Assembly (NCBI GenBank): GCA_025454925.1
Contig: JALONM010000006.1
Coordinates: forward strand, 62,001-126,000
DNA: 64,000 nt
Origin: Cytophagaceae bacterium
GTDB lineage: Bacteria; Bacteroidota; Bacteroidia; Cytophagales; Cytophagaceae
Reading direction: 5' to 3'
The notes under the pieces are model-generated. The model saw only the letters and a list, made by a program, of their open reading frames with translations, was not told the DNA's origin and ran no database searches. Shown here piece by piece: positions 8,901 to 17,918 of the stretch. Position 1 is the stretch's first letter. Every line of letters begins with the position of its first letter. The translations under genes and the position numbers were made by a program.

Positions 8901-10586
8901 CTCTCTATTTTGAGTCCTATACTTTCCGGGGTAATGAGTGAACTCGACGGTGTGGCCACAGGTAAGTTAACCATCCGAGGGGCACCTTCCGATTTACGTG
9001 TAAAAGGCGATGTTAAAATTCGCGATGGTTCTTTTAAAATAGACTATTTAGGAACACGGTATTTTGTAAACGACGCGATCTATTTTGACGATGGTGTTAT
9101 CGGATTTCATAAGTTAAAACTCCTCGATAAGCGAGGAAATACAGGGGTTTTACAAGGCGGAATTTACCACGATGGATTTAAGGATTTTCTGGTCGATATT
9201 TCCGGTGAATGTAAAAATTTCAATGTTCTAAATACCAGTGAAAAAGATAATGAATTGTATTACGGAGAAGCCTATGCAACCGGTAAGGTTGGAATGATAG
9301 GAGCGTTTGACCATTTGAAAATTTCTGCGACACTTAAAACAGAAAAAGATACTCGCATTTATATTCCTATAGGTAGTTCGGGCGATGTAACACAAAGTGA
9401 ATTTATTCGCTACAAGGTGCGTAATAAAATACATGCCCTAAAAGATAGTTCTAAACCTTCTGCTGTAGAAGTTGATTTAAATCTTGAAATTACCGAAGAT
9501 GCTTATTCAGAAGTTATTTTCGATAAGCAAGCCGGAGATATCATTAAAGCCTGGGGGGAGGGCAACCTGAATATGAAGGTAGATACACGCGGTGATTTTT
9601 TAATGGTAGGTGGTATCAATATCAAAAAGGGACAATATAACTTTACGCTGGCAGGCCTCATTAACAAGGCTTTTAAAATTGACCCCAAAAAGGAAAATAC
9701 CCTCACATGGAATGGAGATCCGTTTGCAGGGGTGGTGAATATCCATGCTTCGCACCTGGTGCAAACTTCGTTAAAGCCAATTGTAACCGATACCTCTCTC
9801 CACAAAAGACCCGAATTGCAACGCAAGTACGATACCTATGTGCTGCTGAATGTGAAGGGACCCATGCTAAGCCCGGAAATTACGTTAGGTTGTTCTACGC
9901 TTGCCAATATACAGGATCCCGCCATTAGTTTGCCTGTAAAAAATTACATGGACATTTTACAAACCAACGACCAGGAATTAAATAAGCAGGTGTTTAGTTT
10001 GATTATGATGCGACGTTTTTCTGCTCCCAATAGTTTTAGCGGTGGTAGTATTGGAGGAGGTGCCACACTCACAGAATTATTTTCAAACCAGTTGTCTCAT
10101 ATCTTATCTCAGGTAGATGAAAATCTTGAGGTAAATGTAAATCTCCAGAATTTAAACCGCGATGCGTTGAATGCTATGCAATTGCGTTTTACGTATACAG
10201 CGCTTGATGGGCGCTTGCGTATTTCCAGGGAAGGAAGTTTTCAAAATGTACAAAATTCCAATCAGGCTAATATTAGCAATATTGCCGGTGAATGGACGGT
10301 AGAATATTTAATCAGTGAGGACGGTAGACTACGTTTGAAATTGTTTAATAAAATTCAGAACAATAGTTTGGTTTCAAGTTTAAATACAGCTACCAATACT
10401 TCTGCCGGTTTCTCCATGATGCATACCCAAAGTTTTGATTCTCTTTCTGAATTGATTGGAGGCAGAAGAAGAAGAAAACAAAAAGAAAAGGAGAAAAAGG
10501 AAAAAAGCATTATCATAAATATTAATCCGGAAGAGGAAGATAATTCTGGTTCCGGAGAAAATAATTCATCGGAAAAAAAGCCTTGA
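5991..10586 (+). CDS. TamB-like translocation/assembly protein (DUF490)
   Basis: A 1531-residue AsmA/TamB-family protein: one N-terminal transmembrane helix (about 19-41) followed by a very long beta-rich periplasmic region and a C-terminal DUF490-type domain (about 1080-1470). Such proteins bridge the inner and outer membranes and are implicated in outer-membrane protein insertion or phospholipid transport. Bacteroidota tamB often sits beside tsaD, as here. The last 55 residues are unusual: RRRRKQKEKEKKEK followed by an acidic Ser/Asn-rich tail. An alternative start at 6036 (MKLILNLSLL) has AAGGA just upstream and would leave room for a promoter. No TamA partner is in the window. Confidence 0.88.
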   Translation: MKKIINWKAKVVKGLMKLILNLSLLFVILIILLISLVQLPASQHVLINKANTFLSEQLGFTITVKGIYIDWFDEIALVGVTCIDPEGGKMVYLDEAEVDYTILSLFRGKFNIDNIELTNGEVNLVWYKNGTEVNFAKLIWNIQELTTPSSPDPNRKPVPFDIGRFTINNVRFSYHDQRSPYLPDGMFDQNHFTLDSIYGLVSKFKTIRDTVELRARHLQVKLLESHIRLHELSTDFRLTKNTIECSDLYARLGDSFVGDYLKFTFDSLAHLSDFNHKVTIHARLRESSVFVKDLAHFAPPLSSFNDTWKINADVDGTVDRLKISHLNAYFGRNGNLAGNLTFTGLPKIDSTYMKLQFSRIKVFSSDLEQYTGPVVDNFLDKFGRIEGDGRFIGLASRFKALGNFETSLGYLKTDVNFNVNAVNKNASSYKGYLQTKNFQIGDLLGYGSFGEMDMEGTIDGYGLSLKECKLSLDADFSKFVINGYPYQHISTQANLKDHFFDGIISVKDSNFKLEAEGTIDLAMSGEERFDIKGELEHWDLHKTKFSAQPAAFATTFDFDFIGTDLDKVMGDATLMNSDLNLEDKNLQLKFAQLFIVNNDPNRFIRLNSDFVNGQVGGTFKLSTLLNDLPRLYQEYSLFVSNEKKYIEEYYRKRGKIASQKYKLDYNFHFKRINPLLDIFLPGTYMADNARMEGSYSSGYTSILNTYITFDTLVHQGHEIRNGMLDISTSKITDSSDVLASFIISSASQEFKSLIPTERLLIEGVWAKNKIQFSSSIKQKSADNRIAVSGVLSLMEKGKMLELKNSYAMLLGKRWAVKDSNQIYFNAETIDFTNCKLGYNNNTIFDMSGSVSRNRSKDAVLRITGFQLENLNPLLDYKLSGVLNAKIRMRDIYQSLDFTGRVVVDSLAVDKFYIGDVKGKTDWVNENKALNVLLDVTRDNTTIINTIGKIFPGTETKKTDVLLIANLNKANLSILSPILSGVMSELDGVATGKLTIRGAPSDLRVKGDVKIRDGSFKIDYLGTRYFVNDAIYFDDGVIGFHKLKLLDKRGNTGVLQGGIYHDGFKDFLVDISGECKNFNVLNTSEKDNELYYGEAYATGKVGMIGAFDHLKISATLKTEKDTRIYIPIGSSGDVTQSEFIRYKVRNKIHALKDSSKPSAVEVDLNLEITEDAYSEVIFDKQAGDIIKAWGEGNLNMKVDTRGDFLMVGGINIKKGQYNFTLAGLINKAFKIDPKKENTLTWNGDPFAGVVNIHASHLVQTSLKPIVTDTSLHKRPELQRKYDTYVLLNVKGPMLSPEITLGCSTLANIQDPAISLPVKNYMDILQTNDQELNKQVFSLIMMRRFSAPNSFSGGSIGGGATLTELFSNQLSHILSQVDENLEVNVNLQNLNRDALNAMQLRFTYTALDGRLRISREGSFQNVQNSNQANISNIAGEWTVEYLISEDGRLRLKLFNKIQNNSLVSSLNTATNTSAGFSMMHTQSFDSLSELIGGRRRRKQKEKEKKEKSIIININPEEEDNSGSGENNSSEKKP

Positions 10587-10731
10587 TTTTCTAATCAACC
10601 ATACCCAATAGAATAAAATCGTTCGTGTCCCAACCTTAGCCGCGTCTTTTGTAAGCTTTTGGGCTGCCAAGTATGCTTTTCTAAAATCTATAATCCAGCC
10701 ACACGGTCACTGGTTCTAAACTAATTAGGGG

Positions 10732-10739
10732 TAGTTTTG
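10732..10739 (+). promoter_or_regulatory. Possible -7 box for the photolyase gene
   Basis: TAGTTTTG fits the Bacteroidota -7 consensus TAnnTTTG and ends 26 nt before the photolyase ATG. No clear -33 TTTG is seen about 19 nt upstream, so confidence is low. Confidence 0.35.
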
Positions 10740-10765
10740 TTTTATTCAGAATAGAATTTACGGGC

Positions 10766-12061
10766 ATGTCAATAGCAGTTTTTTGGTTTCGACGCGATCT
10801 AAGGGTAGAAGATAATGCAGGATTATACCAGGCCCTTACGTCTGGGCTTCCTGTGCTTCCTGTTTTTATTTTCGATACCACCATCCTCCGGAAGCTGGAA
10901 GATAAAACAGATCCACGAGTAACCTTCATTCATCAGTCCTTGCAAGAACTACATCAGATTTTCAGCGCGCATGGTTCGGGATTGCAAGTGTATACCGGGG
11001 AACCCTTGGAGGTTTGGATGGAGTTACTGGAACGATATCCGGTAAGCAAAGTGTTTGCCAACCATGATTATGAACCCTATGCAAGGGAGCGAGATGAGTT
11101 GGTGCGTCAATACTTGCAGCAGAAAGGGATTTCCTTCACTACATGCAAAGATCATGTGATTTTTGAAAAGGATGAAATACTATCCGACCAGGGGATGCCT
11201 TACAGGGTCTACACTCCGTATAAACGAAAATGGTTGGCAAGTCTTCGTGAACCAATGCTTGCCCCGCATCCCTCCGAAAATCATTTGCATCAACTTCGTG
11301 CAGGTTCAGGACACTTGCCTGATCTGGCATCTATTGGATTTAGGAAGTCACTCATTTCTCTGCCAACAAGAGAAGTTAAGCAAGGTTTAATCAGAACCTA
11401 CGATCAATACAGGGATTTTCCAGCCATGGATGCAACCTCCAGGCTGGGTATTCATTTTCGTTTTGGAACCGTCAGCATTCGCGCCAAAGCCCGCAAAGCG
11501 ATGGCACTTAACGAAGTTTGGTTAAGTGAACTCATCTGGAGGGAATTCTTCATTCAATTGATGTTTCACTTTCCAGCGGCCATGCGCAATGCCTTTAATT
11601 CCAAATTTGAGCAAATACCCTGGCGAAACAGCCAAGAAGATTTTGAACGCTGGTGCCACGGACAAACAGGGTATCCATTGGTGGATGCAGGTATGAGAGA
11701 GTTAAACGCCACAGGACACATGCACAATCGCGTTCGAATGGTGACGGCTAGTTTTTTGACCAAACATCTGCTTCTCGATTGGCGTTGGGGCGAACAATAC
11801 TTTGCTTCCCGTTTATTGGATTTTGAATTAGCTTCCAACAATGGAAACTGGCAATGGTGTGCCGGTACAGGAGCTGACGCTCAACCATACTTCAGGATTT
11901 TTAATCCCTATAATCAACAGGAAAAGTTTGATAAAGAATTGAAGTATGTACGCAAATGGGTTCCTGAATTTGGTACTCCGGTGTACCCCGCTCCCATGAT
12001 TGATCATAAATTGGCAGTTGCAAGAACCAAAGAGGCTTTTTCTATATTGGCGAAACGATAA
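10766..12061 (+). CDS. phrB: Deoxyribodipyrimidine photolyase
   Basis: A 431-residue class I CPD photolyase that splits cyclobutane pyrimidine dimers with blue light and FADH-. The N-terminal antenna domain (about 1-130) starts IAVFWFRRDLRVEDN. The FAD/DNA domain carries RLGIHFRFGTVSIR, WREFF, HNRVRMVTASFL and NNGNWQWCAGTGADAQPYFRIFNP-type signatures, which hold FAD-contacting residues and part of the Trp electron-transfer chain. Length is normal for a bacterial photolyase, slightly short of the 470-residue E. coli enzyme. It follows the tamB-like gene by 180 bp and appears to be transcribed alone. A cryptochrome role cannot be excluded, but the motif set favours repair. Confidence 0.93.
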   Translation: MSIAVFWFRRDLRVEDNAGLYQALTSGLPVLPVFIFDTTILRKLEDKTDPRVTFIHQSLQELHQIFSAHGSGLQVYTGEPLEVWMELLERYPVSKVFANHDYEPYARERDELVRQYLQQKGISFTTCKDHVIFEKDEILSDQGMPYRVYTPYKRKWLASLREPMLAPHPSENHLHQLRAGSGHLPDLASIGFRKSLISLPTREVKQGLIRTYDQYRDFPAMDATSRLGIHFRFGTVSIRAKARKAMALNEVWLSELIWREFFIQLMFHFPAAMRNAFNSKFEQIPWRNSQEDFERWCHGQTGYPLVDAGMRELNATGHMHNRVRMVTASFLTKHLLLDWRWGEQYFASRLLDFELASNNGNWQWCAGTGADAQPYFRIFNPYNQQEKFDKELKYVRKWVPEFGTPVYPAPMIDHKLAVARTKEAFSILAKR

Positions 12062-12073
12062 GCTTGTAAAGCA

Positions 12074-12973
12074 CTACCACAAAGGTTCTCCGTACACACC
12101 ACGGCGACGATCAAAGACCAAGGTAGGAAACGGAACTTTAAATACGTTGAGCGCAAACAACAACGATTTTACCCATTTGTTTTTACTGGGTATCTTTTCA
12201 GTATCAATGTCCAGGCTAAGATACCATTGACGGTAGGCGCGGTATCCCGCTTGTTGGTTTTCGGAAGGAGTACCATATACCATTTCATGGGCTCCATTGC
12301 CCACTGCGACATTTAGCCATGCCGGAAATTTCCGTTCTTTAAAGAAAATTCGCTTGAGGTTAGCAGAAAGCCAATACGTTTGTCCGTTATAATCTTTCAG
12401 CATGCGCTGACTGGGTGAATCTCCAAGTATATTCGGCCTTAATGAGGCATAAGGACTTGCCCGGTAAGAATATTTTAATTGAATTGCCACTTCATCCCAC
12501 GCCATGTATTGACCCAGCACCAAGGCCGAGCCCAAAGTGTTGGCCGCTAAATCTCCAGCTGATGCGCCATAGGCCGCCGAGAAACCATCCAGGATCTCTA
12601 TAGGTGTCTGGAAAATAAATCCGCTGAAACTTCCGTACCATATTGCTTTCTTTCTAGGCATTCCAGTCCACTCCAGCAATCGTATACCAAGCCGACTTTC
12701 ATGAAAAGCGGTAGTAGCATGTCCGATTTTATCAATCTGCATCCATTCATGATTGTCGTTAAAAAAGTGGAAAGAACTACGGGCTTGGTTTTTGTACCAC
12801 AATTCAGAAAGCGCAATCAGGCTTCCAGTATACGCTGCGGCTGTGCCGCCGGCAACCACCCACAACCGTTTTGGATTAAAGGAAGCTTGAGTGCTGTCGC
12901 ACCAAGCGGTGCGAACACACATGCTCAACGCCCACAAGAAAAATATAAGACGCATGGCTCGCAGATTTTTCAT
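12074..12973 (-). CDS. DUF2279 exported protein
   Basis: A 299-residue protein with an N-terminal signal sequence (about 1-27, hydrophobic LIFFLWALSMCV) and the DUF2279 pattern: DKIGHATTAF, a WYGSFSGFIFQTPIEILDGFS segment (FSAAYGASAGD follows) and a later DLAANTLGS. The family is predicted to be periplasmic or outer-membrane associated; its function is unknown. The ATG overlaps the stop of the upstream Smr-domain gene (TAATG), so the two are probably translated in a coupled manner. A start at Met7 is also possible. Confidence 0.8.
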   Translation of the reverse strand: MKNLRAMRLIFFLWALSMCVRTAWCDSTQASFNPKRLWVVAGGTAAAYTGSLIALSELWYKNQARSSFHFFNDNHEWMQIDKIGHATTAFHESRLGIRLLEWTGMPRKKAIWYGSFSGFIFQTPIEILDGFSAAYGASAGDLAANTLGSALVLGQYMAWDEVAIQLKYSYRASPYASLRPNILGDSPSQRMLKDYNGQTYWLSANLKRIFFKERKFPAWLNVAVGNGAHEMVYGTPSENQQAGYRAYRQWYLSLDIDTEKIPSKNKWVKSLLFALNVFKVPFPTLVFDRRRGVYGEPLW

Positions 12974-13911
12974 TAGCGTATTTTTACTTTGGTTGCTCCA
13001 TACCCGAATTTTTCTTTTGCAGCATCTTCAAAATATTTAATGCCTTTGGTTTGTGATAAACGTTTGTGAAGTTCATTTTTCAAAATACCGTTACCCACCC
13101 CATGTATAAATATGATTTCTTCCATGTTGTGCACCAAGGCCGCGTCCAGGGCTTTCTGGAAGGTGTCTAATTGTAGCTTGAGTTTTTCGCTATTTGATAA
13201 TTGGGTCTCGTTGCTTAGTTTTTCAATATGTAAATCAACTGGAGACATAGGCCTTCCGGGGCGGTTGTTGTCAAGGAGGTGTTCACGGTTCTCATTCAGC
13301 GCATGTTTCAGCGCTTCCAGTTTTAGCGTCTCTTTTTCTACTTCCAGGGCAAACAGGTAGCCGTTTTTTTGGAGTAACGGCAGCATCGCTTTTCGCTTAA
13401 AAAATGTATCTGCTTTAAAATGAAAGGAGACTTCAAACGGCTTCAGGTATGGGAAAGATTTATTTTTATAACGAAGACCTTGTAAAGCCACTTCAGGCCA
13501 ACTACTGAATGACTCCAGGTTTAATTCAAAAATCTTTTCAGCCTTTTGCGCATGTACCAATCCACTGAATAGGAAATTCGCATCGTCGTTGCCTTGCTTG
13601 CTAACGCAAACCACTTGGACGTGATACGTTGTATCATTAATCAAATAAAAGGAGTGGATGTTGTCGTTGAAAGGGTGCACACCAAGCCATAAGCCCGTTC
13701 CTTCCTGGGTTTGCTCTGGTACTTCTTCTATGCCTTTATCGGCATGAAGATATTCCGATTCTGCCTTGGAAACCACTACGACTTCTTTCATTAATACCGG
13801 TATTCTGAAGCCATCTTCGATTTCAATTTCCACCTGTTGTTGCGGAAGAATACGAATAATGCGTCCTTCCTCTCTTCCATGGATCATTCGTACTTTATCA
13901 CCTGGTTTCAT
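12973..13911 (-). CDS. DUF2027 and Smr-domain protein
   Basis: About 312 residues. The N-terminus (MKPGDKVRMIHGREEGRI, then IPVLMKEVVVV) is the small beta-barrel start of the DUF2027 family, and a middle beta-rich region follows. The C-terminal 80 residues form an Smr (small MutS-related) domain with VDLHIEKL and FIHGVGNGILK, the conserved LDLHG-like and HGxGxG motifs of a nuclease fold. The molecular role in Bacteroidota is not established; Smr domains elsewhere act on DNA junctions or mRNA on collided ribosomes. I chose the ATG at 13911 over one five codons upstream because it begins the conserved segment. It is coupled to the DUF2279 gene. Confidence 0.85.
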   Translation of the reverse strand: MKPGDKVRMIHGREEGRIIRILPQQQVEIEIEDGFRIPVLMKEVVVVSKAESEYLHADKGIEEVPEQTQEGTGLWLGVHPFNDNIHSFYLINDTTYHVQVVCVSKQGNDDANFLFSGLVHAQKAEKIFELNLESFSSWPEVALQGLRYKNKSFPYLKPFEVSFHFKADTFFKRKAMLPLLQKNGYLFALEVEKETLKLEALKHALNENREHLLDNNRPGRPMSPVDLHIEKLSNETQLSNSEKLKLQLDTFQKALDAALVHNMEEIIFIHGVGNGILKNELHKRLSQTKGIKYFEDAAKEKFGYGATKVKIR

Positions 13912-14057
13912 AGTCTGTTCTCTCAATTTAGAATGTTTGCATCCTCATGTTCAGCCCGCTATCTAATGTTAGAATGCCAGCGAATACAGGATTTCTAGGA
14001 TATTAAAGGTACGGAATCGCAGGCAATTATTTACCTGGCTACGGGTCTTTTTGAGTA

Positions 14058-15320
14058 TCAGGGATGGTTGGAAAATTGAATGCGAATCTCGTGCAGCGTT
14101 TCTTTGTTTTGATATTGGATATGAAATTCCTCCATGCTACAAATCTTTTTCACAATGGCCAGCCCTAGCCCAATAGATTCAGCATGCTGCCCACTTTTTT
14201 GAAATCTTCCAAACATGAGTTCCGCCGGTTTTTGAAGAGGATTGCCAGTATTGGTTATGACGAATTCGCTAGCATGCAATTGCACGCTCAGTTTTCCTCC
14301 AGGAATATTATGCTTGATAGCATTCGAAACAAGGTTGCTGAATAAGATTTCTATAAGAACAGGGTTTGAAAAGATTCGGACATCCTTATCCAAGTCCGCC
14401 AATAAAGTAATTTCTTTTTCTTTCAGATTATCGCTGTGGATTTCCAATATATCTTCAAGCAGTGGGGCGAGCTGAATGGTACTGGTTTCTGAAAATTGTC
14501 GGTTTTCTATTTTGGAAAGCAAAATAAGCCCCTTGTTCAAATTGCTAAGCCGTTTAATGGTTTCAAACATTGCTCCAATCAATTCCATTTCTTCCGCTTT
14601 CAAATGCGGCGACTGAATAAGTAGTTCCAGCTTGTTTTTTAGAATGGCCAAAGGCGTTTGCAATTCATGCGAAGAGTTTTCATTGAATTCTTTCTGACTT
14701 AAATAATCGCGGTAGATTTTTTCGGTCATCTTCTCAATGCTTTCGCTCAACTCATTAAACTCAGTGATGTCGTTGTGCTGGTATGGTATGACTTTAGTTT
14801 TTTCAAAATCATACCATTTTATTTTTTCCAGTATATCGTAAAAGGGTTGCCAGGTATACCGGTTTACAAAGTTGTTGACCAATAATACACCGACCAGAAA
14901 TATAAGGAACAGCCCAATCTGGGCCGGCAAAATGGCATTGAGCAGACTTTCTGCCTCTTCGAGCGATTGTTTGATTTTGATTTCATAGTATTGACCCTGA
15001 TGCTCGTAAATGCTCGTTAACTCGCGGTAGTCAATTTGTTTGTCCTCTGCCATTCCCCTGATGGTTGCATATTGATCTTGCATGTTTCCGGAAGGAGCAG
15101 AAGTTTTTTTTATGATAATATTTTCCGAAGGTTTTAATTCCTCTATTATAACCTCGTATTTTAAATTGTCTATCAATTGAAGTTTTTCCTGATGGATGGC
15201 CTCATCGATAGAATCAAGCAATACCACGCGAATCACATAGTAAAAAACCACAGTGCCTAGTCCGAAAATGAAAAGGGCGAATACGAGATAAAACCGGGCT
15301 GCTTTGTATATGAGTTTCAT
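14058..15320 (-). CDS. Sensor histidine kinase
   Basis: A 420-residue membrane histidine kinase. TM1 at about 10-32, a periplasmic sensor of about 100 residues (33-130), TM2 at about 131-150, a short linker, a dimerisation/phosphoacceptor helix with H218 in NENSSHELQTPLAIL, then an HATPase domain with N box EILFSNLVSNAIKHN and G box GLGLAIVKKIC. The architecture resembles CusS/CreC-type kinases. No response regulator is adjacent; the only OmpR-type regulator in the window is about 14 kb away (29012-29683). The signal is unknown. Confidence 0.93.
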   Translation of the reverse strand: MKLIYKAARFYLVFALFIFGLGTVVFYYVIRVVLLDSIDEAIHQEKLQLIDNLKYEVIIEELKPSENIIIKKTSAPSGNMQDQYATIRGMAEDKQIDYRELTSIYEHQGQYYEIKIKQSLEEAESLLNAILPAQIGLFLIFLVGVLLVNNFVNRYTWQPFYDILEKIKWYDFEKTKVIPYQHNDITEFNELSESIEKMTEKIYRDYLSQKEFNENSSHELQTPLAILKNKLELLIQSPHLKAEEMELIGAMFETIKRLSNLNKGLILLSKIENRQFSETSTIQLAPLLEDILEIHSDNLKEKEITLLADLDKDVRIFSNPVLIEILFSNLVSNAIKHNIPGGKLSVQLHASEFVITNTGNPLQKPAELMFGRFQKSGQHAESIGLGLAIVKKICSMEEFHIQYQNKETLHEIRIQFSNHP

Positions 15321-15530
15321 TTTGTACTAGAATAGGCATACATTCTGATTTTCCAGAACCGAAGCTACCAATAGGAATACTATCTTTCAGTGGCTTGGAA
15401 AGGCTCCTGGGTGGCGATTTAGCACGTTCATTTCCGCACCCTATGAAGGTTGCGCAGGAAATACAGAATTAAGTGTCGTTAATTTTTCATTAAAGTACAG
15501 CTACTACCCTTAAAAAACCAAGAATTGAAA

Positions 15531-15538
15531 TATATTTG
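15531..15538 (+). promoter_or_regulatory. -7 box immediately before the SRPBCC gene
   Basis: TATATTTG is a perfect match to the Bacteroidota -7 consensus. It ends only 4 nt before the ATG at 15543, which would give an almost leaderless mRNA. No convincing -33 box is seen. Confidence 0.45.
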
Positions 15539-15542
15539 TACT

Positions 15543-15977
15543 ATGAAGTTTCAGATTCAAGAATCCATAAAGGCCAGAATCGGAGACGTTTTTGATCAGC
15601 TCCTGAATATAAACGAACGGCACACTTGGTTACCTGCCTTTAAGCGGGAAGATCAGGGTGACCCTAAGGTTGTGCAGGGTGCCCAGGTTACTTCCAGCTA
15701 CGCACACTTAACTGCTTACCCATGCATTGAACAATACGTGCGGGTGGTTAATAATAAAGAAATTGCCGCTCATATTGAAAGTCCGAAAGGTAAATGGATC
15801 ATTTACATTATTCTTGTTGAAACTTCCCCCAATACCACCTCAATGACGCTAATGGCAGAATTACAGCCTTCCGCCTGGCTTTCCTCTTTATTGCTTTGGT
15901 TCGAATCTGGCAAACTAGAACTCTATGCCACCGAACTAATGCAACGATTTAAAAATCACATGGAGACTCAGGCATAA
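15543..15977 (+). CDS. SRPBCC (START-like) family protein
   Basis: About 144 residues with the hydrophobic-cavity fold pattern of the polyketide cyclase/dehydratase SRPBCC superfamily: an N-terminal strand (MKFQIQESIKARI), helix DVFDQLLNINERHTWLP, central strands and a long C-terminal helix (ELYATELMQRFKNHME). Such proteins bind small hydrophobic ligands; no ligand can be proposed. The start at 15543 is preferred to one six codons upstream because the -7 box lies between them. It is convergent with batA, 17 bp apart. Confidence 0.75.
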   Translation: MKFQIQESIKARIGDVFDQLLNINERHTWLPAFKREDQGDPKVVQGAQVTSSYAHLTAYPCIEQYVRVVNNKEIAAHIESPKGKWIIYIILVETSPNTTSMTLMAELQPSAWLSSLLLWFESGKLELYATELMQRFKNHMETQA

Positions 15978-15994
15978 AACTCCTAACCATTGAG

Positions 15995-17038
15995 TTAATC
16001 TTCCAGAAAGTTATTCAGAAGAGTAGTACGCAGTGCCAACCAGATGCTATAAAAAAGTAAACTCCAGTATAAATACACAAAGTAAAAGTCTTTTGTATCC
16101 TTGAATCTATTTTCAAGAATTTTCCCTTTTTCCATTTTATTAATTTGAAGAAAAATGGAAGTTAAGGTATTCGTATCGTCGGCGCGGAAATAGGAACCTC
16201 CGGTAACGGCTGCAATTTCTTTCAAGCTTACTTCGTTTAAATGCGATTGCACTAATTGTGCCTGGCCACTGGAGTCTCTGCTCATGCGCACAGGACCGTT
16301 TTGTCCGATGCCAATGGTATTGATGCGTATGGAATATTGTTTGGCAAGTTTGGCGGCTACTATGGGATCTAAAATTCCAGCTGTATTTTCGCCATCACTG
16401 AGCAAAATCATTACTTTGGAAGGATTTCCCGAATCGCGCAGACGATTGATTCCTATGCCGATCGCATTGCCTAATGCGGTGCCGTTCCAATCCAAGGTGT
16501 TTTTGTTGATTTCACCAATCTGTCTGCTTACTAATTGCAGGTCTGCACTAAGCGGAGAAACAGTAACGGCCTCCGAGCCAAACACTACCAATCCGATGCG
16601 ATCGTTTCGCCGGCCGGCTATAAATTTTTTGGCCACTTCTTTGGCTGCTTCCAGCCTGTTGGGTTTTAAGTCTTCCAGCTGCATGGATTCAGAAACATCC
16701 ATTACCAGCAGAATGTCCATGCCTTCCAGTATTTGTTCAATTTTTTCGTTGACACTTTGAGGACGCGCCAAGGCTACCAACGCCAGCATCAGGGTAAGGA
16801 CTTTAAAACTAACCGGAATCAGGCGCAAAAATTGAATGAGATTGCTGCGGTGGTGTTCACTTTTTTCCAAGGCCACATCGAATCGTGGGCGAAGCGGTAA
16901 GTAGAATATCCATCGCAGAATAAATAAAATAGGAACCGCAGGAACCAGGAACAATACAATACTATTATCCCAATGGAATTCACGAAGAACAGAAGGTGAA
17001 AACCAATGCCAGCTATACCAGTCCCAATTACCTTCCAC
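15995..17038 (-). CDS. batA: BatA-type VWA-domain membrane protein
   Basis: A 347-residue inner-membrane protein: TM helices near 27-47 and 73-92, a von Willebrand A domain (about 108-300) with the metal-ion site DVSESM and LLSDGENT, and a C-terminal TM (about 317-337). BatA proteins of the Bacteroides aerotolerance cluster work with DUF58 proteins and MoxR ATPases, probably in envelope stress or metal-dependent protein assembly. It is the last gene of a three-gene operon; its start overlaps the upstream gene by 11 bp. BatB to BatE and MoxR are not present here. Confidence 0.88.
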   Translation of the reverse strand: MEGNWDWYSWHWFSPSVLREFHWDNSIVLFLVPAVPILFILRWIFYLPLRPRFDVALEKSEHHRSNLIQFLRLIPVSFKVLTLMLALVALARPQSVNEKIEQILEGMDILLVMDVSESMQLEDLKPNRLEAAKEVAKKFIAGRRNDRIGLVVFGSEAVTVSPLSADLQLVSRQIGEINKNTLDWNGTALGNAIGIGINRLRDSGNPSKVMILLSDGENTAGILDPIVAAKLAKQYSIRINTIGIGQNGPVRMSRDSSGQAQLVQSHLNEVSLKEIAAVTGGSYFRADDTNTLTSIFLQINKMEKGKILENRFKDTKDFYFVYLYWSLLFYSIWLALRTTLLNNFLED

Positions 17039-17918
17039 GCTGCAACTCCTCTCTGATGCGTTTGTATTCCATGGTTGAAAACTTACCTAGAAAATCCAGC
17101 AAATCCACTGTGTTATCCGAAATTTCGCCTTTGTAAATGGAACGGTCAATTTCCTGGAGGTTCTTTTTTAAATCATCCTGGTTGTATAAACTTATGATTT
17201 CCGTGGTGGTATACGTATAGATGGGTTCGTCTTCCAACTTAGATAAATATTCTTTCCATACTACCAGAGCCTTTTCAATGTTGGCTATGTTTGGGTTTTC
17301 TTCACAGGTATCTTTCAACTGGTTAAACTCCCGTATGAATTGAATATGGTTTCGGTAAATATTATAGAGTCTGTAATTACGTATGACCGAAGCCCCCAGA
17401 AATTTATAGAGCATCCAGGCTATTGCGCTCAAACCTGACAGTGTAAGAATAAAGTAAGGATAATTAAATTGAGTGCTGACAGGAAAATAGGTAAAGTTGT
17501 TTTTGAGTTCAATGGAATGCTGTCCGGCTTTCAGGTATTGATGCAGGTGCAATTGATCGGGTATGGCTTGTACCCGTGCCGTATCTTCTTCATAAATTAT
17601 AGTAACCGGGAGGCCTAGTTCTAGGGTTTCCCTGATTTCAAAGGTACGCAAGGTGTATACAACACTGTCGTAACTTAAAGTATCTTTGGTGGTAGTGGGG
17701 TAAAACTCTTTTGAAATAAATTCGAAAGGTCCGTAGCTGGAACTGGAGTCGGGAAAAAGAATTTCCAGGTTTTTGTGATGGCGACAGGCAAGGCTATATC
17801 GCGTCGGAGCGCCCAGCTTGGCGCTGTCTTCCAGAAAAAAACCACGTGGAGGCTCCAGGAATTGTCCGGATGCAGCCAGCGATGCCAATATCAAAATACT
17901 AAGAAGATAAATGCGCAT
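17028..17918 (-). CDS. Single-pass exported membrane protein in the Bat operon
   Basis: A 296-residue protein: signal peptide (about 1-18), a beta-rich periplasmic region, one TM helix (about 154-176) and a helical cytoplasmic tail. It occupies the position that DUF4381-like or BatD-like proteins hold between DUF58 and VWA genes in related operons, but I see no diagnostic motif. It overlaps both neighbours (11 and 20 bp), so it is certainly translated as part of the operon. A role in the same envelope complex is inferred from context only. Confidence 0.75.
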   Translation of the reverse strand: MRIYLLSILILASLAASGQFLEPPRGFFLEDSAKLGAPTRYSLACRHHKNLEILFPDSSSSYGPFEFISKEFYPTTTKDTLSYDSVVYTLRTFEIRETLELGLPVTIIYEEDTARVQAIPDQLHLHQYLKAGQHSIELKNNFTYFPVSTQFNYPYFILTLSGLSAIAWMLYKFLGASVIRNYRLYNIYRNHIQFIREFNQLKDTCEENPNIANIEKALVVWKEYLSKLEDEPIYTYTTTEIISLYNQDDLKKNLQEIDRSIYKGEISDNTVDLLDFLGKFSTMEYKRIREELQRGR

